Source: Streptomyces sp. Isolate_45
GTDB taxonomy: Bacteria > Actinomycetota > Actinomycetes > Streptomycetales > Streptomycetaceae
NCBI RefSeq assembly: GCF_024721315.2
Contig: NZ_JANFAK020000052.1
Span: 1-50,489 of the forward strand
DNA: 50,489 bases
Direction: 5' to 3'
In this document: one piece after another, positions 23,521 through 31,084 of the stretch
How the letters are laid out: each line of letters starts with the position of its first letter
Numbering within the stretch: position 1 is the first letter of the stretch
Notes under the pieces: generated by a model
Databases searched by the model: none
The model's input: only the letters and a program-made list of their open reading frames with translations
What the model was told of the DNA's origin: nothing
Program-made: the position numbers and the translations under genes

Positions 23521-25599
23521 CTATCGGGGCAGGAGCGTGCCCGCGACCGACGACGGGACCGGCGCGAGCCCGGTGGGCCGGGTGGTGAACGTGCCCCGGC
23601 CCTGGGTCCGGCCCCGCAGCCGGGACGCGTACCCGAAGAGCTCGGCCAGCGGCACCGTCGCCGTGATCACCGCGGTCCCGGCGCCGGCCGTCGACCCGCT
23701 GACCCGGCCCCGCCGGGCCGCGAGGTCACCGAGGACACCGCCGACACCGTCCTCCGGAACGGTCACCGTCACCTCCACGACCGGCTCCAGCAGTTCCACG
23801 GTGCTCGCCCGCAGCGCCTCGCGCAGGGCGAAGCGGCCCGCGGCCCGGAACGCCATCTCCGAGGAGTCCTTGGAGTGGGTCGCCCCGTCGGTGAGGGTGA
23901 CCCGCAACCCCGTCACCGGGAAGCCGCCCAACGGACCCTCGGTGAGGGCGTCCCGGCAGCCCGCCTCCACGGCGCGCGCGTACTCCTGCGGCACCCGGCC
24001 GCCGACGACCGTCGACCGGAACTCGAATCCGGGACCCTCCAACGGCTCCACGTCGATGACGACGTGCGCGAACTGGCCCGCGCCACCGTCCTGTTTGACG
24101 TGCCGGTGGACCAGACCGGCCACCCCGCGCACGACCGTCTCCCGGTAGGAGACCTGCGGTTGGCCGACGGCCACCTGCACCCCGTGCCCGCTGCGGATCT
24201 TCTCCACCGCGACCTCCAGGTGCAGCTCGCCCAACCCCGACAGGACGGTCTGGCCGGTCTCCGCGTCCGACCGCACCACCAGCGAAGGATCTTCCTCCGC
24301 CAGCCGCGCCAGAGCCACGGCGAGCCGACCCGTGTCGGTGCCGCGCCGTGCCTCCACCGCCACCGACACCACCGGATCCGCCACCGTGGGCGGTTCCAGC
24401 AGCACGGGCGCGTTCGGCGCGCACAGCGTCGTACCCGCGCGGGCCGTCTTCGGACCGATCACGGCGACGATGTCACCGGCCACCGCCTCCTCCCTCTCCT
24501 CGTGCCGGTCGGCCTGCACCCGCAGGATCCGCCCGACGCGTTCCGTACGGCCCGTACCGGGATCCAGTACGGACGCGCCCTTGCGCAGGGTCCCCGAGTA
24601 GACCCGCAGGTAGGTGAGCCGCCCCGTCGCCGTGGCCGTCACCTTGAAGGCGAGGGCCGCGAACGGAGCCGCCGGATCGGGCGCCCGCTCCTCCTCGCCC
24701 CCGTCGGCCGTGCAGCGCACCGGCGGCATGTCCGCGGGCGACGGCAGATAGGCCACGACCGCGTCCAGCAGCGGCTCGATCCCGCGGTTGCGGTACGCCG
24801 AACCGCACAGGACCACCACGGCCTCGCGCCGCAGCGTCAGCCCCCGCAGTGCGCGGACCAGGGTCGCCGCGCTCAGCGCGGACTCCGCGCAGAACTCCTC
24901 CAACGCCTGCGGATCCAGTTCGGCGACCGTCTCCTCCAGGAGCCGGCGGCGGCGCAGCGCCTCCTCCCGCAGCGGCTCGGGCACCGGCTCCGTGCGGTAC
25001 GCTTCCCCGTCCTCGTGCCAGATCAGCGCCCGCATCCGGACGAGGTCCACCACACCCCGGAAGCCGTCCTCCTGCCCGACTGGCAGCTGGACCACCAGCG
25101 GAACCGCGCCCAGCCGGTCACGGATCGAGGCGACCGCCGCGTCGAGGTCGGCGCCGGCCCGGTCGAGCTTGTTGACGAACGCGATCCGGGGCACGCCGTG
25201 CCGGTCCGCCTGCCGCCACACCGACTCGCTCTGCGGTTCGACGCCCGCGACGGCGTCGAAGACGGCGACCGCCCCGTCCAGGACCCGCAAGGACCGCTCG
25301 ACCTCGTCGGCGAAGTCGACGTGACCGGGCGTGTCGATCAGGTTGACGCGGTGCCCCTCCCAGGTGCAGCTCACGGCCGCGGCGAAGATGGTGATGCCGC
25401 GGTCGCGTTCCTGGGGGTCGTAGTCGGTGACGGTGGTGCCGTGGTGGACCTCGCCCCGCTTGTGGACCGCGCCGGTCGTGAACAGGATCCGCTCGGTGAC
25501 GGTGGTCTTGCCCGCGTCGACGTGGGCGAGGATCCCGAGGTTGCGGAGGGTCGTGAGGGCGAGGGAGAAGGGGACGGCGGAACGCCGGTCGGTGCGCAT
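23521..25599 (-). CDS. Elongation factor G-like GTPase (second EF-G, EF-G2 type)
   Basis: 692 residues. G1 LAHVDAGKTT (24-33), G2 RGITI, G3 DTPGHVDF, G4 NKLD and domains II-V in normal EF-G order, with conserved DGGAGQFAHV and GGRVPQEY. Compared with housekeeping EF-G, the effector region reads DYDPQERDRGITI, and the gene stands alone, away from rpsL-rpsG-tuf, so it is a paralogue rather than fusA. Such copies act as alternative translocases or give resistance to ribosome-targeting drugs; tetracycline-protection proteins are a more distant possibility. A possible leader peptide lies upstream. Confidence 0.87.
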   Translation of the reverse strand: MRTDRRSAVPFSLALTTLRNLGILAHVDAGKTTVTERILFTTGAVHKRGEVHHGTTVTDYDPQERDRGITIFAAAVSCTWEGHRVNLIDTPGHVDFADEVERSLRVLDGAVAVFDAVAGVEPQSESVWRQADRHGVPRIAFVNKLDRAGADLDAAVASIRDRLGAVPLVVQLPVGQEDGFRGVVDLVRMRALIWHEDGEAYRTEPVPEPLREEALRRRRLLEETVAELDPQALEEFCAESALSAATLVRALRGLTLRREAVVVLCGSAYRNRGIEPLLDAVVAYLPSPADMPPVRCTADGGEEERAPDPAAPFAALAFKVTATATGRLTYLRVYSGTLRKGASVLDPGTGRTERVGRILRVQADRHEEREEAVAGDIVAVIGPKTARAGTTLCAPNAPVLLEPPTVADPVVSVAVEARRGTDTGRLAVALARLAEEDPSLVVRSDAETGQTVLSGLGELHLEVAVEKIRSGHGVQVAVGQPQVSYRETVVRGVAGLVHRHVKQDGGAGQFAHVVIDVEPLEGPGFEFRSTVVGGRVPQEYARAVEAGCRDALTEGPLGGFPVTGLRVTLTDGATHSKDSSEMAFRAAGRFALREALRASTVELLEPVVEVTVTVPEDGVGGVLGDLAARRGRVSGSTAGAGTAVITATVPLAELFGYASRLRGRTQGRGTFTTRPTGLAPVPSSVAGTLLPR

Positions 25600-26166
25600 G
25601 GCCCGAGGCCTTTCGAACGAGGGAACGAGGGGATCGGCGCGATTCCCGGACCACGTACGGACCCACCCGCGTGCCCCGCCCCCGGCGGGCCGGCCCGGGG
25701 CCGGGACGGAACCCGGGAGGGCGGAGCGGGGGGACGGGAAGGACGGAGGTCGGAGCCTAGAGGTGTGTCACGGGCATACGGTGACGGCCGCGCGGCCGGC
25801 ACCGCACGGTGCGAGACACCGGGATCACGTCGTAACGGGACGGGGGAACGAAGGCGGCGGTGCGGTACGTGCACATGGCCCGGTTCCCCTTCTCTTCGTT
25901 CGGCGTCGGGCGCGCCGAGCCCGGTCGGCGGCGCGCATGGCGAGTGTAGGCAGCCGGGCGGCCACGTGGCACGGCGTTTTCCGCGGCGCACACGCACCGC
26001 GCCCCCCGCACCGGGCCCCGCGCCCCCCGCACCGGGGCCCCGCATCCGCCCGTCCGGGCGCCGGCACGGTCCGTCCTGGTGGGCCGTCAGGCCGGCGGGC
26101 GCCCTTCCGACGCGCCGGGCACGACGCGCCCGGCCGGGACCGCGGGCCGGGGTTACCGTCGGCGGC
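25600..26166. other. 567-bp divergent intergenic region upstream of EF-G2 and MFS genes
   Basis: Apart from the candidate leader peptide at 25757-25876 it holds GC-rich self-complementary sequence at about 25675-25705 (GGCCCCGGGCC and GGCCCGCCGGGG on the minus strand) and a repeated CCCCGCACCGGG element near 25995-26040. Promoter for the MFS gene is expected close to 26145. Confidence 0.5.
25757..25876 (-). CDS. Candidate leader peptide upstream of EF-G2
   Basis: A 39-codon frame starting MCTYRTAAFVPPSRYDVIPV has ATG at 25876 preceded by AGAAGGGGAA about 9 bases upstream, and ends with TAG 157 bp before the EF-G2 start. GC-rich hairpin-forming sequence follows. Translation-factor and ribosome-protection genes are often controlled by such leaders. 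Its coding status rests on position and ribosome binding site only. Confidence 0.35.
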   Translation of the reverse strand: MCTYRTAAFVPPSRYDVIPVSRTVRCRPRGRHRMPVTHL

Positions 26167-27354
26167 ATGGACGGTGACCGTCGAAGATGGCGTCAGTGCG
26201 TGCTCGCCGGGGCGGTGTTCGCCGTGTGCATGGCCGGCACCACCCTGCCGACCCCCCTCTACGGCCTCTACCAGGAGAAGTTCGGCTTCTCCGAGCTGAT
26301 GGTGACCGTCATCTACGCCGTGTACGCCTTCGGCGTCATCGGCGTCCTCCTCCTCGCGGGCAACGCCTCGGACACGGTCGGCAGGCGCCCGGTCCTCCTG
26401 GCGGGACTCGGCTTCGCCGCCGCGAGCGCCGGCTGCTTCCTGTGCGCCGACGCGATGGGCTGGCTGTACGCCGGACGGCTGCTGTCAGGCCTGTCCGCGG
26501 GCCTGTTCACCGGGGCCGCGACCGCGTACGTGATGGAGCTCGCCCCCAGGGACGGCTCCTCCCGGGCCACGCTCGTCGCGACCGCCGCCAACATGGGCGG
26601 ACTGGGCTGCGGTCCGCTGCTCGCCGGAATCCTCGCGCAGTACGCGCCCTGGCCCCTCCACCTCACGTTCGTCGTGCACCTCGTCCTGGTGGCGGCGTCG
26701 GCGGCCGTCCTGCTGCGGCTCCCCGAGACCGTGCGGGAGCGACGCCCGCTGAGGACCGTACGCCCCCAACGGCCCGCCCTGCCCTCAGGGGTACGGGCGG
26801 TGTTCGGGCCCGCCGCCATCGCCGCGTTCGTCGGGTTCGCCCTGTTCGGGGTGTTCACCTCGGTCAGCCCGGCGTTCCTCGCGCAGTCCCTGGACGTCCA
26901 CAACCGCGCCGTCAGCGGGCTCGTCGTCGCCCTGGCCTTCTTCGCGTCGACCGCCGGACAGCTCGCGGTCGGTCGGGTCGGCGTGGGGCGTTCCCTGCCC
27001 CTGGGCTGCGCCGGTCTGCTCGCCGGGCTCGCGCTGCTCGCGGGCGCGCTGTGGTGGGACCAGCTGTCCCTGGTGGTGCTCAGCGCGCTCGTCGGCGGGG
27101 CCGGGCAGGGCCTGGCCTTCCGCGGGGCGCTGTCCGCGGTGGCCGCGGCGTCCCCCGCGGACCGGCGCGCCGCGGTGATCTCGACCCTGTTCGTGGTGGC
27201 GTACACGGGCATCTCCGTCCCGGTGATCGGCGTGGGCCTCCTGACGGGTCCGATGGGTCTGGAGGGAGCGGGGCTGGTCTTCATCGCCTGCATGGCGGTC
27301 CTGGTCACCACCGCCGGCGTCTACCTGCTCCGCCGGCCCGTCCCGACGCGCTGA
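26167..27354 (+). CDS. Major facilitator superfamily transporter
   Basis: 395 residues, ATG 26167. Twelve hydrophobic segments; GNASDTVGRRPVLLAGL is the MFS loop 2-3 motif and GRLLSGLSAGLFTGAATAYVMELAP the helix 4 region. The overall sequence fits drug-exporter-like MFS proteins of Actinobacteria. A TTACCGT hexamer-like element lies about 15 bases before the start, without a clear ribosome binding site, hinting at a short leader. Divergent from EF-G2; an export role next to a translation-factor paralogue would suit drug tolerance, but this is inference. Confidence 0.9.
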   Translation: MDGDRRRWRQCVLAGAVFAVCMAGTTLPTPLYGLYQEKFGFSELMVTVIYAVYAFGVIGVLLLAGNASDTVGRRPVLLAGLGFAAASAGCFLCADAMGWLYAGRLLSGLSAGLFTGAATAYVMELAPRDGSSRATLVATAANMGGLGCGPLLAGILAQYAPWPLHLTFVVHLVLVAASAAVLLRLPETVRERRPLRTVRPQRPALPSGVRAVFGPAAIAAFVGFALFGVFTSVSPAFLAQSLDVHNRAVSGLVVALAFFASTAGQLAVGRVGVGRSLPLGCAGLLAGLALLAGALWWDQLSLVVLSALVGGAGQGLAFRGALSAVAAASPADRRAAVISTLFVVAYTGISVPVIGVGLLTGPMGLEGAGLVFIACMAVLVTTAGVYLLRRPVPTR

Positions 27355-27542
27355 ACCACCGGCGCAACCCCTCGTCCCCCGGCAGGCGTTCACCAGGATC
27401 CGGCTTCCCCGCCGGGAGAACGCCGGCCGCGCCGGCGGCGTTGCGGCGTGCGCGCCGGCCGTTCGTGGGACACCGTGGAACCGCCCCCCACCCGGGCCAC
27501 CGGCCCGGACCGACCCGCCGGCGTGACACGAGGAGACCCTCC

Positions 27543-27974
27543 ATGAACTGGACGCTCGAAGTCGTACCCGTCCCCGTCACCGACATGGACCGAGCGAAGG
27601 AGTTCTACGCCGACAAGGTCGGGTTCAAGGTCGACCTCGACGACGAGGTCGCGCCCGGCATGCGCATCATCCAGATGACCCCGCCCGGATCGCGCTGTTC
27701 GATCGCGATGCTGCGGGGCATGCCCGCGGCTCCCGGTACCCGACAGATGGCCCCCGGCACCCTGCACGGCCTCCAGGTCTGTGTCACCGACATCGAAGCG
27801 GCCCGCGCGGAACTGGTCGCCCGCGGCGTCGTCGTCTCCCCGGTCCGCCACGTCGGCGAGACGGGCTGGGAGGACGGCAAGGGCGCGACCTGGAACTCCT
27901 TCCTGACCTTCGAGGACCCCGACGGCAACGGCTGGGTGGTCCAGGAGGCCCCGTCGGAGCTGTCCGAACGCTGA
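27543..27974 (+). CDS. VOC (glyoxalase/dioxygenase superfamily) protein
   Basis: 143 residues with GAGGAG upstream of ATG 27543. Paired beta-alpha-beta-beta-beta units: VVPVPVTDMDRAKEFYADKVGFKVDLD, then HGLQVCVTDIEAARAELVARGVVV and FEDPDGNGWVVQE. Candidate metal ligands are the N-terminal V-x-D region, His in TLHGLQV and Glu in VVQE. Such single-domain proteins are lyases, dioxygenases or drug-binding proteins; substrate unknown. Confidence 0.9.
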   Translation: MNWTLEVVPVPVTDMDRAKEFYADKVGFKVDLDDEVAPGMRIIQMTPPGSRCSIAMLRGMPAAPGTRQMAPGTLHGLQVCVTDIEAARAELVARGVVVSPVRHVGETGWEDGKGATWNSFLTFEDPDGNGWVVQEAPSELSER

Positions 27975-28015
27975 CCGGCAGCGGCCCTCCCGGGCGAAAC
28001 CGCCGGGTGGCGCCC

Positions 28016-28047
28016 TTGACCCTGACCCGCGGGTCAGGGGTTAGCGT
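28016..28047 (+). promoter_or_regulatory. MerR-type promoter with 20-bp perfect palindrome
   Basis: A -35 element TTGACC (28016-28021) and a -10 element TTAGCG (28041-28046) are 19 bp apart, the over-long spacer that MerR-family activators require. The palindrome CCCTGACC-CGCG-GGTCAGGG (28020-28039) fills the spacer. The MerR gene lies one gene downstream. Confidence 0.8.
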
Positions 28048-28106
28048 CACCGCACCCAGGCCGCGCGACCGCCCGGCCGCCGCCCCGAACCCGCCCGGGA
28101 GCCCGC

Positions 28107-29135
28107 ATGCCCGCCACCGCTCCGCCCCCCACCGGCCGCGAGGTCCGCCTCGCCGCGATCCCCGAAGGGCTGCCCGCGCAGGAGCACTTCGTCCTCGCGG
28201 AAACCCCGCTGCCCCGACCCGCCGACGGACAAGTGGTCGTCAGGAACAGCCACTTCCTGGTCTTCCCCGGCCTGCGCACCCTCATCGGCGGCGAGACCGA
28301 CGGCCTGCCGCTCCCCCTGCTGCGTCCGGGCGACGCCCTCTTCGGTCCCGCCGTCGGCGAGGTCGTCGCCGCCCCGCCCGGAAGCCCGTTGCGTCCGGGC
28401 ACCGCCGTCAGCCACATGTCCGGCTGGCGGGACTACGCGCTGGTTCCCGACGCCGCGTGCACCCCGCTGGGCGACGTGCTGCCCGAACCGGTCGCGCACC
28501 TCGCCCAGGGCTCCGTCGCCTACGGCGCCCTCACCCGCCTCGCCCGGATCCGCCCCGGCGACGTCGTCCTCGTGACCGGGGCCGCCGGAGCGGTCGGCTC
28601 CCTCGCGGGCCGGATCGCGCGGCTGCTGGGCGCCGCCAAGGTGATCGGCACCACCGGGTCCCCCGCCAAGGCCGCCCGCCTCGTCTCCGAACTGGGCTAC
28701 GACGCCGTCCTGCTCCGGGGCACCCGCCCCTTCGACGAGCAGCTCGCCGAGGCGGCCCCCGAGGGCATCGACGCCGTACTGGACACCGTCGGCGGCGAGC
28801 AGCTCACCGCGGCGCTCGGCGCCGCCCGGCAAGGCGCGCGCGTCGCCCTCGTCGGCACGCTCTCCGGGCAACTGTCGCCGCGGCGGGCGGGCGGCAGCGC
28901 TCCGGCCGAGATCGACACCTTCCGCGTCGTCGTGAAGGGCCTCTCGCTCCAGGGCTACAGCGGAGCCGACCACCCCGACGTACAGCGGGAATGGACCAGC
29001 CGCTTCGGCGACTGGCTGCGCTCGGGCGAGATCACCTTCCCCCACACCCGGATCCCGGGCATCGAACGGGCTCCCCTGGCGTTGCGGGAGTTGATCGAAG
29101 GGCGGCACTTCGGAGCCGTCGTGGTGGAACCCTAG
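28107..29135 (+). CDS. NADPH-dependent quinone oxidoreductase-like MDR enzyme
   Basis: 342 residues, ATG 28107. Medium-chain dehydrogenase/reductase without catalytic zinc: N-terminal GroES-like fold, then the Rossmann domain with VLVTGAAGAVGSLAGRIARLLGA and GTTGSPAKAARL, and YNGADHP-like YSGADHPDVQREW in the C-terminal part. This fits the leukotriene-B4 dehydrogenase/CurA-type double-bond reductases that reduce enones with NADPH. A MerR operator upstream suggests induction by a reactive or aromatic compound. Confidence 0.88.
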   Translation: MPATAPPPTGREVRLAAIPEGLPAQEHFVLAETPLPRPADGQVVVRNSHFLVFPGLRTLIGGETDGLPLPLLRPGDALFGPAVGEVVAAPPGSPLRPGTAVSHMSGWRDYALVPDAACTPLGDVLPEPVAHLAQGSVAYGALTRLARIRPGDVVLVTGAAGAVGSLAGRIARLLGAAKVIGTTGSPAKAARLVSELGYDAVLLRGTRPFDEQLAEAAPEGIDAVLDTVGGEQLTAALGAARQGARVALVGTLSGQLSPRRAGGSAPAEIDTFRVVVKGLSLQGYSGADHPDVQREWTSRFGDWLRSGEITFPHTRIPGIERAPLALRELIEGRHFGAVVVEP

Positions 29136-29166
29136 TGCTGTGGACCTTCCCGGCCACAGCACTAGG
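29131..29166. terminator. 13-bp perfect stem-loop over the MDR stop codon
   Basis: CCTAGTGCTGTGG / CCACAGCACTAGG arms around a 10-base loop. The stop codon TAG is inside the first arm. A terminator is the simplest view, but the length, perfect pairing and CTAG ends also suit the remnant of a small inverted-repeat element. Confidence 0.65.
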
Positions 29167-29248
29167 AATGGCGTCACAGCGGCGTCGACCCCGAAGGACC
29201 CCAGGCCGGACGGGACTTCGACGCCACGACGCGGGAAGACGGTACGGA

Positions 29249-29674
29249 ATGCGGATCGGCGATGCGGCCGCGGCGGCCGGGACGACGCCCAGGGCGCTGC
29301 GGTTCTACGAACAGCGGGGCCTGCTGACACCACCGGCGCGCACGGCCGCCGGGCAGCGGGAGTACGGCCCGGCCGAGGTCGCGCGGGTCCGCCTGGTACG
29401 GCGCCTGCTGGCCCTCGGGCTCACCGTCGAGGACCTGCGCGACCGGGCCCACCGCCTCCACCTGCTCGACGCCGACCCGCAGCCGTCGTGCGCCACCACC
29501 GAACCCGACACCGGGAACTCCACGGTCGTCGCCCGGCGGCTCGCGGTCCTCGACGCCGAGATCGAGCGGCTCACCCGGCTGCGCGAGAGCCTGGCGCGGA
29601 GCGGCGCCACCGACGGGCACCCGCCCGCCGGCGACCACCGGACCCTCAACGGCCTTTTGACAGAACATGACTGA
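29249..29674 (+). CDS. MerR-family transcriptional regulator
   Basis: 141 residues, ATG 29249. Typical MerR N-terminus: MRIGDAAAAAGTTPRALRFYEQRGLL (helix-turn-helix) and GQREYGPAEVARVRLVRRLLALGLTVEDLRD (wing and second helices), followed by a coiled dimerisation helix ARRLAVLDAEIERLTRLRESL. One Cys (PSCATTEP) precedes the coiled coil. It lacks the metal-binding loop of CueR/ZntR types. It should activate the MDR gene from the palindromic promoter at 28016. Confidence 0.93.
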   Translation: MRIGDAAAAAGTTPRALRFYEQRGLLTPPARTAAGQREYGPAEVARVRLVRRLLALGLTVEDLRDRAHRLHLLDADPQPSCATTEPDTGNSTVVARRLAVLDAEIERLTRLRESLARSGATDGHPPAGDHRTLNGLLTEHD

Positions 29675-29753
29675 CACTCCGTCGATCCCCACCCGGTCGC
29701 CCGTCGCCGGTTGCGCACCGCATGCCGCCGGGCACGGCGGGTAGGCGCGGCGC

Positions 29754-30158
29754 ATGACGGTCAAGAAGACGAGCGTTCTCGTACTGGACTGCGCCGAGCC
29801 CCAGGCCCTGGCCCTCTTCTACGCCCAACTCCTCGACGCCGACGTGCGGACGGGCGACACCCCCGACATCGTCGAAGTCGTCGGTGCCGCCGGAGTACAG
29901 CTCGCCGTGCGCCGGGACCACGGCTACGCACCACCGAGCTGGCCGCGCCCCGAGGACTCGCAGCAGGCGCACCTGAGGATCCTGGTCGACGCCGCCGACC
30001 TCGACGAGGCCGAGCGCGAAGCGGTCTCCCTCGGGGCCCGCCCGATGGCCACCGACGTCGAGGACGGACCGCACGACGCGCGCCTGTTCAGCGACCCCGC
30101 CGGACACTCGTTCACCCTCGCCGGCCGGCCCGCCATCCCTGGGGTCCCCACCCGCTGA
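29754..30158 (+). CDS. VOC family glyoxalase-like protein
   Basis: 134 residues, ATG 29754. Starts TSVLVLDCAEPQALALFYAQLLDADV, has QAHLRILVDAADLDEAEREAVSLGARPM and ends RLFSDPAGHSFTLAGRP, the outline of glyoxalase-like single-domain proteins common in Streptomyces. Substrate unknown. The MerR gene ends 79 bp earlier, so it may belong to the same regulon. Confidence 0.88.
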   Translation: MTVKKTSVLVLDCAEPQALALFYAQLLDADVRTGDTPDIVEVVGAAGVQLAVRRDHGYAPPSWPRPEDSQQAHLRILVDAADLDEAEREAVSLGARPMATDVEDGPHDARLFSDPAGHSFTLAGRPAIPGVPTR

Positions 30159-30370
30159 AGGCACCGCCCCGGGCGCGTACGAGGGGGCGTGCGCGCGTGG
30201 GCGAGGGGCGCGGGAAGAAGCGTGTGCGCCACTTCCGGCAGATTTCCGGGGACCGGCCTGCACGATCGGGCTCGTTCTCCGATGGGGTGGGTGTTGGGGG
30301 GCGCGCCGCGCCCCCGCGGCTGCCGAGCAGGGGGCGGGGCACGCCGCCGCGCGCACACCACTTGGGAGGT

Positions 30371-30385
30371 TTCACGTCACGTGAA
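30371..30385. promoter_or_regulatory. Perfect palindrome TTCACGT-C-ACGTGAA
   Basis: Seven-base arms around a central C, 120 bp before the sigma factor gene and overlapping the start of a possible small gene. The 189-bp stretch before it (30159-30370) is GC-rich, with no gene seen. Candidate operator. Confidence 0.45.
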
Positions 30386-30509
30386 TGTCGTCGAGATGGT
30401 CGCCCTCGCCCCGATACTCGCCACCGCGGTCCGCGCAGGCACAGCCGATCCGCTCCCGGTGCCCAGGCCCGCGCCGGGAGCGGGACCACAATCGTGGGGG
30501 AGCGCATGA
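30381..30509 (+). CDS. Possible small gene overlapping the sigma factor start
   Basis: A 42-codon frame from GTG 30381, with GGGAGG at 30364-30369, encodes VNVVEMVALAPILATAVRAG and a Pro-rich end. Its stop TGA overlaps the sigma factor ATG as ATGA, so it could be a translationally coupled leader or small anti-sigma-like peptide. No homology is recognisable. Treat as tentative. Confidence 0.3.
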   Translation: MNVVEMVALAPILATAVRAGTADPLPVPRPAPGAGPQSWGSA

Positions 30510-31084
30510 GTGAAGGAGAGTTCGACCCATCGGGGGACCAGGCGGTCTCCAGCGAGTTGGCGGGCGTCCTGCCCGTGGAGTTCACCGCGTTCCACTCCCA
30601 GCAGCACCGCGCCTACCTGCGCTACGCCCACCTGCAACTGGGCAACGCCAAGATGGCCGAAGAGGTCGTCGACGACGTGTTCACCTTCCTGCTGAAGGCG
30701 TGGGGACAGGCGCTGCGCGAAGCCAGCCTCCACGGCTTCGCGTGGGCGGTCCTGCGCGAGCACGTGGAGCGGCGGCTGGTCGTCCTCGCCCGCCCGGTCG
30801 CGATGGTGGAGACGGCCTGGTTCGCCGCGCTCCGCAGGACCTCCCGCGAACGCCTGGAACTGCTGGAGTCCAAGCTCGGCCTGTACGCGGCGATCGCCGA
30901 ACTGTCCGAGCGGCAGTACGACGTGGTCCTGCTGTCCTTCCTGCTCGGCAACGAATCCGACACGGTCGCCCGGATGATGGGGATCTCACCGGCGACGGTC
31001 CGTTCGCACATCCGCGGCGCCCGACGAACCCTGTCCCGCAAGCTCGGGGTGGACTGGATCCCCGGAGAGGAGAAGGAGCAGTGA
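30506..31084 (+). CDS. ECF-like RNA polymerase sigma factor
   Basis: 192 residues, ATG 30506 after GGGGGAG. Region 2: EFTAFHSQQHRAYLRYAHLQLGNAKMAEEVVDDVFTFLLKAW. Region 4: AELSERQYDVVLLSFLLGNESDTVARMMGISPATVRSHIRGARRTLSRKL with a clear HTH. No C-terminal SnoaL-like extension. The stop overlaps the GTG of the next gene, so sigma factor and regulator are made together. That next protein may act as its modulator. Target promoters unknown. Confidence 0.9.
   Translation: MSEGEFDPSGDQAVSSELAGVLPVEFTAFHSQQHRAYLRYAHLQLGNAKMAEEVVDDVFTFLLKAWGQALREASLHGFAWAVLREHVERRLVVLARPVAMVETAWFAALRRTSRERLELLESKLGLYAAIAELSERQYDVVLLSFLLGNESDTVARMMGISPATVRSHIRGARRTLSRKLGVDWIPGEEKEQ

Noticed and set aside
23242..26166. 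Long plus-strand frame running into the MFS gene
   Set aside because: The part before ATG 26167 is antisense to EF-G2 and has no coding character; only the MFS portion is real.
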